Assembly: GCF_040819555.1 (NCBI RefSeq)
Contig: NZ_CP161920.1
Span: forward strand, 199,501 to 263,500
Source of the DNA: Nitratireductor sp. GISD-1A_MAKvit
GTDB taxonomy: Bacteria; Pseudomonadota; Alphaproteobacteria; Rhizobiales; Rhizobiaceae
DNA: 64,000 bases
Direction of reading: 5' to 3'
The notes under the pieces are model-generated. The model did not search any database. It had not been told where the DNA came from and saw nothing but the letters and a program-made list of their open reading frames with translations. This document shows, piece by piece, positions 16,606 to 27,610 of the stretch (the stretch's first letter is position 1; the number at the start of each line of letters is the position of its first letter). The position numbers and the translations under genes were made by a program.

Positions 16606-17553
16606 GTATGCGTCTCGCAGCAGGGCTCGGGCCGTCGTTTCGTCGGTTGCCACAACGTTCACCAACTTCCCTCTCACAGCGGCATCAATGGCAGCCACCT
16701 TGCTTTCACCATAGGCGACACCGACGCGCATCGGAATCTGGACAAACTGGTCCAGGAAGATCGACAGGGTTCGCTCTTCGAGGCCGGATTTCAAAGCGCG
16801 CCCCTCACCATCGTAGAACCGCGCGCAGATGGTGCCGACTCCCCCCTGCTTCTCGATGTCGGCGAATTGCTGCCGTGTAAACAGCCCGTCGCGAACACTC
16901 GACGATGCCGCGTGCAGCGAGCCGATGCCAACAAGTGCCATGCTCATCGAGCTGTAAAGGCTATTGATGTCCTGGAAGGCATCGGTGCTTCTGAGTGTAA
17001 GCGCAATATCGCTGCTTTCCACCACGGCCGGCAACGGCAGAATGCGCGCCTTGGCATCAATGGCATCTGCGAATGCGCGGCAGATCTGTGCCGTGTGGGT
17101 TGGCTCCTCCGCCTTCCCTACGCCGCCAATCAATGTCACGACCTGATGATCCCGTGATTTGGCCCTTCGCATTTCGGCAGCGACAGAGGCCACGGTCTCG
17201 CCGTTGGAAACACCGATTATGTCGCCTCGATGCATGTTCTGCGAGAGAAACCGCGCACAGGCACTGCCCAGAACCCGGCTGGTCTCGGAAGCCCCGTACT
17301 TGTTGATGACCACAACGGCATCACGCAGGTGAAAAGCCTGAGACAGCTCTTTCTCGAGACTGGTGTCGCGATGGAGGTTTTCAGCCACCCGTATTTCGAC
17401 AATGCCGTGATCCATGGCGATCTGGAGATGGCGACTTACGGTCGCGACGGACACGCCAAGTTTCTCGGCAATCTCACTTTGAGAGAGACCCTGCTCATAA
17501 CGCATCTGGGCTATCTTGATGACGGTTGCTTCATTTCTTGGCGGGCGCGGCAT
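16603..17553 (-). CDS. SorC-family sugar-binding transcriptional regulator (second)
   Basis: Regulator of 316 residues. The N-terminal helix-turn-helix is IAQMRYEQGLSQSEIAEKLGVSVATVSRHLQIA at about residues 13-45. The SorC ligand domain has GVSNGETVASVAAEM, VVTLIGGVGKAEEPTH, LVGIGSLHAASSSVRDGLF and IPMRVGVAYGESKVAAIDAAVRG. The ATG at 17551-17553 (MPRPPRNE) follows CCGGAGTC. It lies downstream of the xylulokinase gene on the same strand and upstream of the importer genes. It is similar in architecture to, but clearly diverged from, the other SorC protein at 12-13 kb. Confidence 0.88.
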   Translation of the reverse strand: MPRPPRNEATVIKIAQMRYEQGLSQSEIAEKLGVSVATVSRHLQIAMDHGIVEIRVAENLHRDTSLEKELSQAFHLRDAVVVINKYGASETSRVLGSACARFLSQNMHRGDIIGVSNGETVASVAAEMRRAKSRDHQVVTLIGGVGKAEEPTHTAQICRAFADAIDAKARILPLPAVVESSDIALTLRSTDAFQDINSLYSSMSMALVGIGSLHAASSSVRDGLFTRQQFADIEKQGGVGTICARFYDGEGRALKSGLEERTLSIFLDQFVQIPMRVGVAYGESKVAAIDAAVRGKLVNVVATDETTARALLRDAY

Positions 17554-17635
17554 CACAGACTCCGGATCACTGAAGATGGTTGCCAGCCTGACCGTCTCAA
17601 ACCCGATCCTCCGGCGGTACCCTTCGGACTTAAAA

Positions 17636-19135
17636 TCAGGGGCCTGAAGATGCAAGTTTGGCAAACTCGGGCTTTAAAGCACGGTAGAGGGATCTGAACA
17701 TTTCCAACCGTGGCTGATAGGCGGCATGCAACCGGACATCCGGGACGAACCTGTGTCGCACCACCGGCGGTTTGAAATGCTCCGGAGAGATCGACGTCTG
17801 AAAAGCGCAACGCGCCAGACGTGCAGCGCCCAATGAAGGCCCCATCTCCGAAACATCGCTGGTTTCCAGCACGACGCCAAGAATGTTGGCGATCATCTGC
17901 GCCCAAAATGGCGATCGGGCACCGCCCCCGATGAGGGCAAATGATGCCGGTGACTTCCCGTCGCCACCCAGCACGTCCAACCCGTCTGCCAGAGAGAATG
18001 CGATAGCCTCCATCATGGCTTGCGCCAGGTGATGCGGTCGGGTCTCGGCAGACATACCAACAAAGGCCGCTCGCGCTGCCGCGTCGTTGTGAGGGGTGCG
18101 TTCACCTGCAAGATATGGCAGGGCAAGCACATCACACGGGCCGGCATAATGTGCTTCAACGGTCTGGAGCATCGCGCCCACACGCTCGTCATGGCCTGTC
18201 CAGCGGGCAACCGCTCCCAAGGCGCTTGCCCCGTTCAACACTGCCGCCATATTGAACCAGACACCTTCCAGCACATGGCAAAAGGAATGAACCGTGTGAG
18301 GTGTGTTGGGAGCGTAGGCCGTGTGGCTGGTCAACACCTGCGCCGAGGTTCCGATCGAGATCAACCCCTGCCGGGAGGAGACAGCGCCCACACCAGCCGC
18401 GCCCGCTGCAACGTCGCCGGCTCCAACTACCACCTGAACATCGTCGCGCATGTTCCAGCGCGAGGCCAGGTCGGCCTTGAGGACGCCCGCAATGGAAGCG
18501 GATTCACAGACTTCCGGGAATGCCAGCCGGCTCGCACCGCAAGCCTCGACAGCCTGTTTTGACCATTTTCGATGCCGTTCATCGAACAACCAGGAACCGG
18601 CGGCCTCGGAGGGGTCGGTCGCATGCTTCCCCACAAGCTTGAAGCGAAGATAGTCCTTGGGAAACGAAAGCCGCCTTGCACGTTGAAATGTTTCGGGCTC
18701 ATTTTCCGCGATCCAGGCCAGTTTCGGCCCCGTGAAACCAGCCATGGGAAGAACACCAAGCTGATCCGCCAGTTCCGGATGATCCGCATTCAGGCGCCCG
18801 GCGATCGCTGCCGCGCGCGAATCGTTCCAGAGGATCGCCGGACGGACCGGTTCGTCTGCCTCATCCAGCAGCAGGCAGGCGTGCATATGGCCTGAGAAGC
18901 CAATCGATCTGACGTCGGCGAGAAGGCGGGGTTTTTCGGCGGCAAGCTCGGCGAGCGCGTCGAACACGGCGTCCACCCAGTCGGCGGGATTTTGCTCCGA
19001 CCAGTCCGGACGCGGGTAATGTGTCCGGATCGGCCGGGTTGCAGAGAGCTGAACGCGTTCTGCCTCATCGACGATCAGCAGTTTTGCCGATGAGGTTCCC
19101 AGATCGATACCCAGATACATAGCGCCCGCATTCAA
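17636..19135 (-). CDS. xylB: Xylulokinase (FGGY carbohydrate kinase)
   Basis: ATP-dependent kinase of 499 residues, expected to phosphorylate D-xylulose (or a close ketopentose) to enter the pentose phosphate pathway. The N-terminal phosphate loop is YLGIDLGTSSAKLLIVD; SIGFSGHMHACLLLD and the C-terminal GGGARSPFWAQMIANILG are the two FGGY signature regions. The start is either 19135 (MNAGAMYLG) or the ATG at 19120; neither has a clear ribosome site. It lies between transketolase and the SorC regulator, in the same orientation, so a tkt-xylB-sorC operon is likely. The exact ketose is inferred from the paired transketolase. Confidence 0.85.
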   Translation of the reverse strand: MNAGAMYLGIDLGTSSAKLLIVDEAERVQLSATRPIRTHYPRPDWSEQNPADWVDAVFDALAELAAEKPRLLADVRSIGFSGHMHACLLLDEADEPVRPAILWNDSRAAAIAGRLNADHPELADQLGVLPMAGFTGPKLAWIAENEPETFQRARRLSFPKDYLRFKLVGKHATDPSEAAGSWLFDERHRKWSKQAVEACGASRLAFPEVCESASIAGVLKADLASRWNMRDDVQVVVGAGDVAAGAAGVGAVSSRQGLISIGTSAQVLTSHTAYAPNTPHTVHSFCHVLEGVWFNMAAVLNGASALGAVARWTGHDERVGAMLQTVEAHYAGPCDVLALPYLAGERTPHNDAAARAAFVGMSAETRPHHLAQAMMEAIAFSLADGLDVLGGDGKSPASFALIGGGARSPFWAQMIANILGVVLETSDVSEMGPSLGAARLARCAFQTSISPEHFKPPVVRHRFVPDVRLHAAYQPRLEMFRSLYRALKPEFAKLASSGP

Positions 19136-19203
19136 AGATTGACATCAGCCGGTGTGGGAAAGCCCCGTAGCGCGCGATTATCGCGGCACATGGCGCCGGC
19201 TTG

Positions 19204-21234
19204 TCAAGCCGACGCCCGTTCGCGCCTAGACCGGGCAAGCCGCTCCATGATCTGTCGCGCGATGGGCTCGACCGTCAGGCCTTTCTCTTCAAACACTTGC
19301 GGGCCGGGCGCCGACAGACCGAAATCATCGATCCCGATGGCCTGATCCCGATGGCCGACATACTGTGTCCATCCGAAACGCGAAGCGGCTTCTATCGAAA
19401 AGCGAACGGCATCTCCGAGAACATCCTGTTGATAGGCGCTGTCCTGCTCATCGAAACGTTCCCAGCAGGGCATGGAAACCACGGCGATCCGGTAGCCCTC
19501 CGCCTGCAGGACGTCCTTTACGGCGAGCGCAAGCGCGACTTCGGTGCCCGTGGCAAGCAGCGTTGCGTCACGCGGCCCCTCCGATGGCGAAAGCACGTAT
19601 CCGCCGCGCCTGGCGGGCATATGATCTTCAGCGACCGTCCGCACCTGCGGGGTCGCCTGTCTGGACACGATCATTGCCGCCGGACCATTCCGGTTTGCCG
19701 CATCATACCAGCACTCCAGAGCCTCGATGGCGTCCGCAGGGCGATACACGTTCAAGCCGGGGATGGCACGCAGAGAAGCCAGTTGCTCGATCGGCTGATG
19801 GGTCGGTCCATCCTCACCCACGCCGATGGAATCGTGACTGAAGAGGAACACGACGGGAAGCTGCATCAGGGCAGCAAGGCGCAATGAAGGCCGACAATAG
19901 TCGCTGAACGTCAGATATGTTCCGCCATAAGGGAAAACGCCTCCATGAGCCGCCATGCCGTTCATCACGGCGGCCATGGCGTGCTCGCGCACCCCATAGC
20001 TTACATGATTGCCTGAATAGTCGTTCGGAATGATCGGTCGCATGTTTTCGGCTGCAGACAGAACACTTCCCGTGAGATCGGCTGAACCGCCGACAAGCTC
20101 TTTCAGATCCTGAAGCAGGAGACCGCATGCACGCTGACTTGATTTGCGCACCGGCTCCCTGACCGGGTTGGCCACCAGATCCGCGATTGCCCCGGTGAAG
20201 TGCGCTTCAAGTTCATCCGGCCGCCGGCCCTCCATTGCCGCAGCGAACGCGTCTCCACGGCCAGACGCCGACAGGCGCTTCAACCAGTCATGTCGCAGGT
20301 CCCTGCTGCGCTGCCCGGCCAGACGCCACGCATCCAGTATGGGCTCGGGAATCTCGAACGCTGGCGCCTTCCAGCCCAGACCCGCTTTCAATCCGGCAAC
20401 CTCCTCGGCGCCCAGAGGCGCCCCGTGCGCCACCGACTTTCCTTCCTTGGTCGGCGCTCCATAACCGATGCGGGTGCGGGCAGCGATAAGCGTCGGTCTG
20501 TCACTTTTGGCTGCGAATGCGAATGCGTTCTCGATCTCTTCCATATCGTGGCCGTCGATGCGGATCGTGGCCCAGTTCGCCGCCTCGAAACGCTTGATGT
20601 GATCTTCCGATGTTGCGACGCTCGTTGCCCCGTCGATGGTCGTCGCATTGTCGTCGAAAACAAGGGTCAGCTTCGCAAGCCCCAGATGCCCGGCAAGAGA
20701 GATGGCCTCCTGCGCCACCCCTTCCATCAGACAGCCGTCTCCACAGAATGCATAGGTACGGTGATCAACCAGTTCGTCGCCGAAACGCCCGTTCAAAATG
20801 CGCTCGGCGAGCGCCATTCCAACCGCATTCGCGACGCCCTGGCCCAAGGGGCCGGTTGTCGTTTCCACCCCGCGGGGATGACGGAACTCGGGATGTCCGG
20901 CTGCGATGGAGCCGCGCTGGCGAAAACGTTTAATATCCTCAAGAGAGATGCCCGGGTACCCGGAAAGGTAAAGAAGCCCATACTGAAGCATGGACCCATG
21001 GCCGTTCGAAAGGACAAATCGGTCGCGATCATGCCAGTCGGGATCGGCGGCATCGAATTTGAGAACCCGGGTGAACAGAACACTGGCAAGGTCGGCCATG
21101 CCCAATGGCATCCCAGGGTGACCCGACTGGGCATTCTCCACCGCATCCACGGCAAGCATGCGCAGGGCGTTCGCCAAATCTCTCAAACACGTGCCATCTT
21201 TTATCACAGCGCCGTTCGCCGCATCCGCACCCAT
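19204..21234 (-). CDS. tkt: Transketolase
   Basis: Full-length single-chain transketolase of 676 residues, a thiamine-diphosphate enzyme moving two-carbon units between ketose and aldose phosphates. The thiamine-diphosphate/metal motif is CGDGCLMEGVAQEAISLAGHLGL followed by LTLVFDDN. The N-terminal NAQSGHPGMPLGMADLASVLF and the middle-domain THDSIGVGEDGPTHQPIEQL equivalent (FSHDSIGVGEDGPTHQ) are present. The ATG at 21232-21234 follows AGGGAGCTTAGCA; a TTG 18 bases upstream is less likely. Its position in a catabolic cluster suggests a dedicated paralogue handling xylulose-5-phosphate made by the adjacent kinase. Confidence 0.9.
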   Translation of the reverse strand: MGADAANGAVIKDGTCLRDLANALRMLAVDAVENAQSGHPGMPLGMADLASVLFTRVLKFDAADPDWHDRDRFVLSNGHGSMLQYGLLYLSGYPGISLEDIKRFRQRGSIAAGHPEFRHPRGVETTTGPLGQGVANAVGMALAERILNGRFGDELVDHRTYAFCGDGCLMEGVAQEAISLAGHLGLAKLTLVFDDNATTIDGATSVATSEDHIKRFEAANWATIRIDGHDMEEIENAFAFAAKSDRPTLIAARTRIGYGAPTKEGKSVAHGAPLGAEEVAGLKAGLGWKAPAFEIPEPILDAWRLAGQRSRDLRHDWLKRLSASGRGDAFAAAMEGRRPDELEAHFTGAIADLVANPVREPVRKSSQRACGLLLQDLKELVGGSADLTGSVLSAAENMRPIIPNDYSGNHVSYGVREHAMAAVMNGMAAHGGVFPYGGTYLTFSDYCRPSLRLAALMQLPVVFLFSHDSIGVGEDGPTHQPIEQLASLRAIPGLNVYRPADAIEALECWYDAANRNGPAAMIVSRQATPQVRTVAEDHMPARRGGYVLSPSEGPRDATLLATGTEVALALAVKDVLQAEGYRIAVVSMPCWERFDEQDSAYQQDVLGDAVRFSIEAASRFGWTQYVGHRDQAIGIDDFGLSAPGPQVFEEKGLTVEPIARQIMERLARSRRERASA

Positions 21235-21628
21235 TGCTAAGCTCCCTGGCAATCGAACAAGTGCCTGTTGGCGTATCTCATTTATGCATTCAATTGCAAG
21301 AAATTATTATTATCGCAAAAATTTGCATTTATTGCCGTATTGATGGCACGCGGTCGCCGCGGCCCGCAGACCCACTGCGTTTGGCCTCGGTTGGAAATCC
21401 AGTGTTCCTCGTGCGGGGCCTCATCGGCGGGCAGATCGCCATCGAGGGGCGTGCCTTTGGTCGCCAGAGGGAAAGGTGCATGCCGCGCATTGTCAGCCGG
21501 TCACGCCTGGCCAGTCGTGCCAATGTTATACCCTGATGCGATAAAACGCCGGCGGTTCGGCTCGAGATCGTCGCCCATGTCTTAGGTACAATCTGTTACC
21601 TATGTCTCCGGGCTGTACAGTGAAGAAT
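21235..21628. promoter_or_regulatory. Transketolase promoter region with SorC-type candidate site at 21294-21331
   Basis: AT-rich DNA just upstream of tkt contains TTGCAA, a 22-base spacer and TTTGCATTTA (21294-21331), resembling the frc promoter (21-base spacer). From 21350 to 21628 the sequence is GC-rich, with no gene or RNA that I can support. Confidence 0.35.
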
Positions 21629-21704
<76 letters not shown>

Positions 21705-21876
21705 ACACTCCGGCTTTCCGCCGGTCGCCGTCTCCGGCGAAGAGGTCCGGTGGGCCCGTCGGGCCAACCGTGTGCGGCTTCTAAACCCGCCCGGCGGGAA
21801 GATCAAGCCCCGATTTTCGCCTCTGCGTCATCTTGTGCCGCCGGCTGGGGAGATTCTTCCCGCAGATCCTGAAAAA

Positions 21877-22275
21877 TCAGGTCTCGTCGTCGTCGTCGCC
21901 AACGCCGATAAGGTCCTTCACGTCGTCATCGGCGTCGTCTTCCTCATCGTCAAGGAATGTGTCGTCATCGTCGCCGATATCGACATCGTCATCATCGTCG
22001 CCGTCGATATCGGGGATATCGGCCTTCTTGGGCGAAGCCACTTCTTCGTCAGCATCTTCGAGCGACACCACTTCAGCCGCAGCTTCCTCGCCGTCCAGCT
22101 CCTTTTCCTCCACGACCTCTTCTTCTTCGACAGTGGTATCTCCGCCTGCCTCGAAATAGTCGCGCGGATAGGTCTTGCCCGTATAGGGCGAGACGATCGG
22201 ATCCTTGTTCAGGTCGTAGAATTTACGGCCCGTCTCCGGGCAAACGCGTTTTGTTCCAAGTTCCGGTTTAGCCAC
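21877..22275 (-). CDS. TIGR02300 family protein (FYDLN acid domain)
   Basis: Small acidic protein of 132 residues, a conserved alphaproteobacterial family of unknown function. The N-terminal GTKRVCPETGRKFYDLNKDPIVSPYTGKTYPRDYF is the family signature, and a single cysteine is present there. The remainder is a low-complexity run rich in Asp and Glu, including DGDDDDDVDIGDDDD. It lies divergent to aroA, the usual rhizobial arrangement next to the aroA-cmk-rpsA group. No function is assigned. Confidence 0.92.
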   Translation of the reverse strand: MAKPELGTKRVCPETGRKFYDLNKDPIVSPYTGKTYPRDYFEAGGDTTVEEEEVVEEKELDGEEAAAEVVSLEDADEEVASPKKADIPDIDGDDDDDVDIGDDDDTFLDDEEDDADDDVKDLIGVGDDDDET

Positions 22276-22590
22276 CTTGCTGCCTCATCGTCTTGCGGTC
22301 GGCCCAGCCTGCGACGGCTCCATCGCGGCCGGCACCGGAAGCGCTTCCTGCCTTGTTGAAAATTTTGGTCCCCATAACGGCAAGTCACCTAGCTGTCAAA
22401 GCCTAATCCTCACCCTGGAGGAGTCTTTCTGCCGAAGGCGCTCCGTCTTTTCAACCCCAATAGGACAACCCCCATAACGTTCTTGCGTCAAGCAGGGGAT
22501 GACCGGCCATTCTCATCATGCTAGAGCCAGCGGAATAAATCCTCGAATAATCTGCCGGTCGGCAGAACGCCTATCATCAGGGACCAGACG
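22276..22590. other. Intergenic region between divergent TIGR02300 and aroA genes
   Basis: About 315 bases that should hold both promoters. I see no gene, repeat or clear regulatory palindrome in it. Confidence 0.4.
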
Positions 22591-23929
<1,339 letters not shown>

Positions 23930-23959
23930 CATTCGCATCAATTTAAGGGAGGACGCACA

Positions 23960-24664
23960 ATGAGCGCAGAGAAGGTGGCCATGATCATTGGCGGTGGCAG
24001 CGGCATGGGTGCCGCCGCCGCGCGCAAACTGGCGGAAAGCGGCTATCAGGTGGCCGTGATGTCGTCCTCCGGCAAGGGCGAGGCGCTCGGCAAAGAACTC
24101 GGTGGGCTGGGCTTCACCGGCTCCAACCTTTCCCCGGACGACCTCAAGCGCTTCACCGACGCAACGACGGAGCGTTTCGGCCGCATTGACGCGCTGGTGA
24201 ACGGCGCCGGCCACGGGCCGAAGGGTGATGTGCTCGATCTATCCGACGAGGACTGGCACCGCGGTATGGATTTCTACCTGCTCAACGTGGTGCGCGCCAC
24301 ACGGCTCGTCACACCCATCATGCAGGCGCAGAAATCGGGCTCCATCGTCAACATTTCCACCTACGCTACCTTCGAGCCGGAAGCGATGTTTCCCACATCA
24401 GGCGTGTTCCGCGCCGGGCTTGCCGCCTTCACAAAGCTTTTCTGCGACAAATATGCGGGCGAGAACCTGCGCATGAACAATGTGTTGCCGGGCTTCATCG
24501 ATTCCCTGCCCGAAAAGGAAGAGCGCCGCTCGCGCATTCCCATGGGCCGCTACGGCACGGTGGACGAGGTGGCCGAGCTCATCGCCTTTCTCGCTGACGA
24601 GAAATCCGGCTACATTACCGGCCAGAACATCCGTATCGATGGCGGCATCACGCGTTCGGTATGA
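23960..24664 (+). CDS. Short-chain dehydrogenase/reductase family protein lacking the catalytic YxxxK
   Basis: Rossmann-fold protein of 234 residues, preceded by TTAAGGGAGGACGCACA. The nucleotide-binding GGGSGMG is at residues 11-17 and the structural [11 protein letters not shown] near residue 83. Where active SDRs have Tyr-x-x-x-Lys, this protein reads SGVFR (in [17 protein letters not shown]), so both catalytic residues are replaced. The C-terminal [16 protein letters not shown] is typical of the family. It lies between aroA and cmk and overlaps the cmk start by four bases. From memory, similar proteins occur at this place in other Rhizobiales, so the degeneracy is probably conserved and the role may be non-catalytic. 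Function unknown. Confidence 0.85.
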   Translation: MSAEKVAMIIGGGSGMGAAAARKLAESGYQVAVMSSSGKGEALGKELGGLGFTGSNLSPDDLKRFTDATTERFGRIDALVNGAGHGPKGDVLDLSDEDWHRGMDFYLLNVVRATRLVTPIMQAQKSGSIVNISTYATFEPEAMFPTSGVFRAGLAAFTKLFCDKYAGENLRMNNVLPGFIDSLPEKEERRSRIPMGRYGTVDEVAELIAFLADEKSGYITGQNIRIDGGITRSV

Positions 24665-25320
24665 CGGGCATGAGCGGCAAGCTGACCATCGCCATCGACG
24701 GGCCGGCCGCCTCCGGCAAGGGCACGCTCGCGCGGCGGCTGGCTGCGCACTACGGCCTGCGCCATCTCGACACCGGGCTTACCTATCGCGGTGTTGCAAG
24801 GGCGCTGCTTGATACCGGCCAGCCGCTCGACGATGAGCCGATTGCCGAAAAGGCCGCGCGCGCGCTCGATCTGGGCGCGCTCGACCGGACCGTGCTTTCC
24901 GAGCATGGCACCGGCGAAGCGGCCTCGAAAGTGGCGGTGATGCCATTGGTACGCACCGCGCTCGTCGAAAAACAGCGCGCCTTCGCCGCCGCTCCACCCG
25001 GCGCGGTTCTGGACGGGCGCGACATCGGCACGGTGGTGTGCCCCGACGCCGATGTAAAGCTCTATGTAATCGCGAGCGCGGAGGTGCGCGCCATGCGCCG
25101 CTGGCGCGAAATCCTGGACAATGGCGGCAGCGCCGACCATGCGCAGATCCTTGCCGATATCGAACGCCGCGACGCCCGCGACATGGGCCGGGAAGACAGT
25201 CCGCTGAGGCCCGCAGAAGATGCGCACTTGCTCGATACGAGTGAAATGGATATAGAAACGGCGTTTCAGGCTGCCTGCACGCTGGTCGATGCCAGACTGG
25301 CTGCCCGAAACGAAGACTGA
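24661..25320 (+). CDS. cmk: (d)CMP kinase
   Basis: Cytidylate kinase of 219 residues, phosphorylating CMP and dCMP with ATP. The P-loop is [11 protein letters not shown] near residues 12-22, followed by the substrate region [35 protein letters not shown] and the arginine-rich lid RRWREIL, with [27 protein letters not shown], are typical. The start ATG overlaps the SDR stop. It is followed by rpsA, the common cmk-rpsA order. Confidence 0.95.
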   Translation: MTGMSGKLTIAIDGPAASGKGTLARRLAAHYGLRHLDTGLTYRGVARALLDTGQPLDDEPIAEKAARALDLGALDRTVLSEHGTGEAASKVAVMPLVRTALVEKQRAFAAAPPGAVLDGRDIGTVVCPDADVKLYVIASAEVRAMRRWREILDNGGSADHAQILADIERRDARDMGREDSPLRPAEDAHLLDTSEMDIETAFQAACTLVDARLAARNED

Positions 25321-25480
25321 AAGTCAGAACTGAAGGAACCGTCTGCCACGCATTCTTTGCGCCGGATCTGCCGCTTCACGCGGCGCCAGAGCGATCCGCT
25401 CGGATGCATGACCGACAAACGCAACACGAACCACCGGCGCTTGGCCCCGCTTGAAAGACAGGGGCTTTTCAGGAGCATCA

Positions 25481-27188
25481 ATGTCAGAACTCAATCCGTC
25501 TCGCGATGATTTCGCGAGCCTTCTCGAAGAATCCTTTTCCGAACGCGACGCCGCAGAAGGCTCCGTTGTAAAGGGTCTCGTCACCGCCATTGAAAAAGAC
25601 ATGGCGATCGTCGATGTCGGCCTCAAGGTCGAGGGCCGCGTGCCGCTGAAGGAATTCGGCGCGAAGGGCAAGGAATCCGATCTCAAGGTCGGCGACGAAG
25701 TCGAGGTCTATGTCGAGCGCATCGAAAACGCGCTTGGCGAAGCCATGCTGAGCCGCGAGAAGGCACGCCGCGAGGAAAGCTGGGTCAAGCTGGAAGCGAA
25801 GTTCAACGCCGGCGAGCGCGTCGAAGGCTTCATCTTCAACCAGGTCAAGGGCGGTTTCACCGTCGATCTGGACGGCGCCGTGGCCTTCCTGCCGCGTTCG
25901 CAGGTGGACATTCGTCCGATCCGCGACGTCACCCCGCTCATGCACACCCCGCAGCCCTTTGAAATCCTCAAGATGGACAAGCGCCGCGGCAACATCGTCG
26001 TGTCCCGCCGCACGGTTCTCGAAGAGAGCCGCGCCGAGCAGCGCTCCGAGATCGTCCAGAACCTCGAAGAGGGTCAGGTGGTCGAAGGCGTGGTCAAGAA
26101 CATCACCGATTACGGTGCGTTCGTGGACCTGGGCGGCATCGACGGCCTGCTGCACGTGACCGACATGGCATGGCGCCGTGTCAACCATCCGACCGAGATT
26201 CTCAACATCGGTCAGACGGTCAAGGTGCAGATCATCCGCATCAACCAGGAAACCCACCGCATCTCGCTGGGCATGAAGCAGCTCGAGGCCGATCCGTGGG
26301 ACGGCATCGGCGGCAAGTACCCGCTTGGCAAGAAGGTTCTAGGCCGCGTCACCAACATCACCGACTACGGTGCGTTTGTGGAGCTGGAGCCGGGCATCGA
26401 AGGCCTGATCCACGTTTCGGAAATGTCCTGGACGAAGAAGAACGTTCATCCGGGCAAGATCCTCTCCACCACGCAGGAAGTCGAAGTGGTGGTGCTGGAA
26501 GTGGATCCGGTCAAGCGCCGCATCTCGCTCGGCCTCAAGCAGACGCTCGAGAATCCGTGGGAGGCATTCGCCCGCAATCACACCGTCGGCTCCGTTGTCG
26601 AGGGCGAGGTCAAGAACAAGACCGAGTTCGGCCTGTTCATCGGTCTCGATGGCGATGTGGACGGCATGGTTCACCTTTCCGATCTCGACTGGAACCGTCC
26701 GGGCGAGCAGGTGATCGAGGAGTACAACCGTGGCGACATGGTGAAGGCTCAGGTTCTCGACGTGGACGTCGACAAGGAGCGCATCTCGCTCGGCATCAAG
26801 CAGCTTGGCCATGACGCCATTGGCGAGGGCCGCCGCTTCCGGCGAGCTGCGCAAGGGCGCCGTGGTGACCTGTGAAGTGACCGACGTGAAGGACGGTGGC
26901 CTTGAGGTTCGCCTGGTCGATCACGATGTCGAAAGCTTCATCAAGCGTTCCGACCTGTCGCGTGACCGTGCCGAGCAGCGCCCCGAGCGCTTCTCCGTCG
27001 GCCAGAAGGTGGACGCCCGCGTCACCGTCTTCGACAAGAAGACCCGCCGCATCAGCGTCTCGATCAAGGCTCTGGAGATCGCGGAAGAGAAGGAAGCCGT
27101 GGCACAGTTCGGTTCCACCGACTCCGGCGCCTCTCTCGGCGACATCCTCGGCGCAGCCCTGAAGAACAAGGGCGGCGACGACGAATAA
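25481..27188 (+). CDS. rpsA: 30S ribosomal protein S1; frame broken at 26827-26829
   Basis: Essential ribosomal protein that brings mRNA to the 30S subunit. The ATG at 25481 opens MSELNPSRDDFASLLEESF. Six S1 (OB-fold) repeats are visible once the break is repaired, among them GQVVEGVVKNITDYGAFVDLGGIDGLLHVTDMAW and the closely similar next repeat. The frame is lost near the end at GGG 26827-26829; removing one G gives KQLGHDAIGEAAASGELRKGAVVTCEV and a 568-residue product with the usual ending. As sequenced, the last repeat would be replaced by a short tail. An essential gene in otherwise perfect condition points to an error in the sequence rather than a true mutation. Confidence 0.93.
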
Positions 27189-27216
27189 GCCACTGGGCTT
27201 TTTCGGATGAGAAATG

Positions 27217-27250
27217 AAAACCCCGCCGGCGCGATCCGGTGGGGTTTTTT
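27217..27250 (+). terminator. Rho-independent terminator of rpsA
   Basis: AAAACCCC-G-CCGG ... CCGG-T-GGGGTTTT forms a long stem and ends in TTTTTT, about 30 bases after the rpsA stop. Confidence 0.85.
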
Positions 27251-27610
27251 GATGATGGGGGGGCCTTAGGTTAGCAGGCGGATTCACCTTTGACGATTCT
27301 AGCGGCTGCCGTTTGCTGTGCCAGAATATGTCTGATTACGGATGAACACCGGTCAACCGGATGATAGCAAACATCTGGCAGCTATGCGGACAGAGCGGTC
27401 GTTTGATTCTTGCAGAAGAATGACTGCTTCATGTGGTTCGCGACTGTAGCAAAAAACACTAGGGGCGGAATGCGCTCATTTTCTGCGACGGCAACGCGCA
27501 CAGAGGAAGTGTTGAAACCGGACCTAGAGTTGCGGATCGGCTTAGATGTCGAAATCATATACAAATGCTTTGATCTACGACCTCTAGACGCATAACGACT
27601 AGGAACAACA
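27251..27610. other. AT-richer intergenic region with repeat copy GCAGCTATGCGGACA (27378-27392)
   Basis: The composition changes here relative to the core genes on either side. No gene is convincing; short open frames on both strands lack ribosome sites and family features. The 15-base element at 27378-27392 recurs with one mismatch at 28643-28657, so the two copies flank the DUF5677 gene. Confidence 0.4.

Noticed and set aside
26827..26829. Programmed ribosomal frameshifting in rpsA, aroA, prfC and others
   Set aside because: No slippery heptamers with downstream structures are common to the sites; all breaks are simple extra bases in short G/C runs, and these genes are not known to frameshift in other bacteria.
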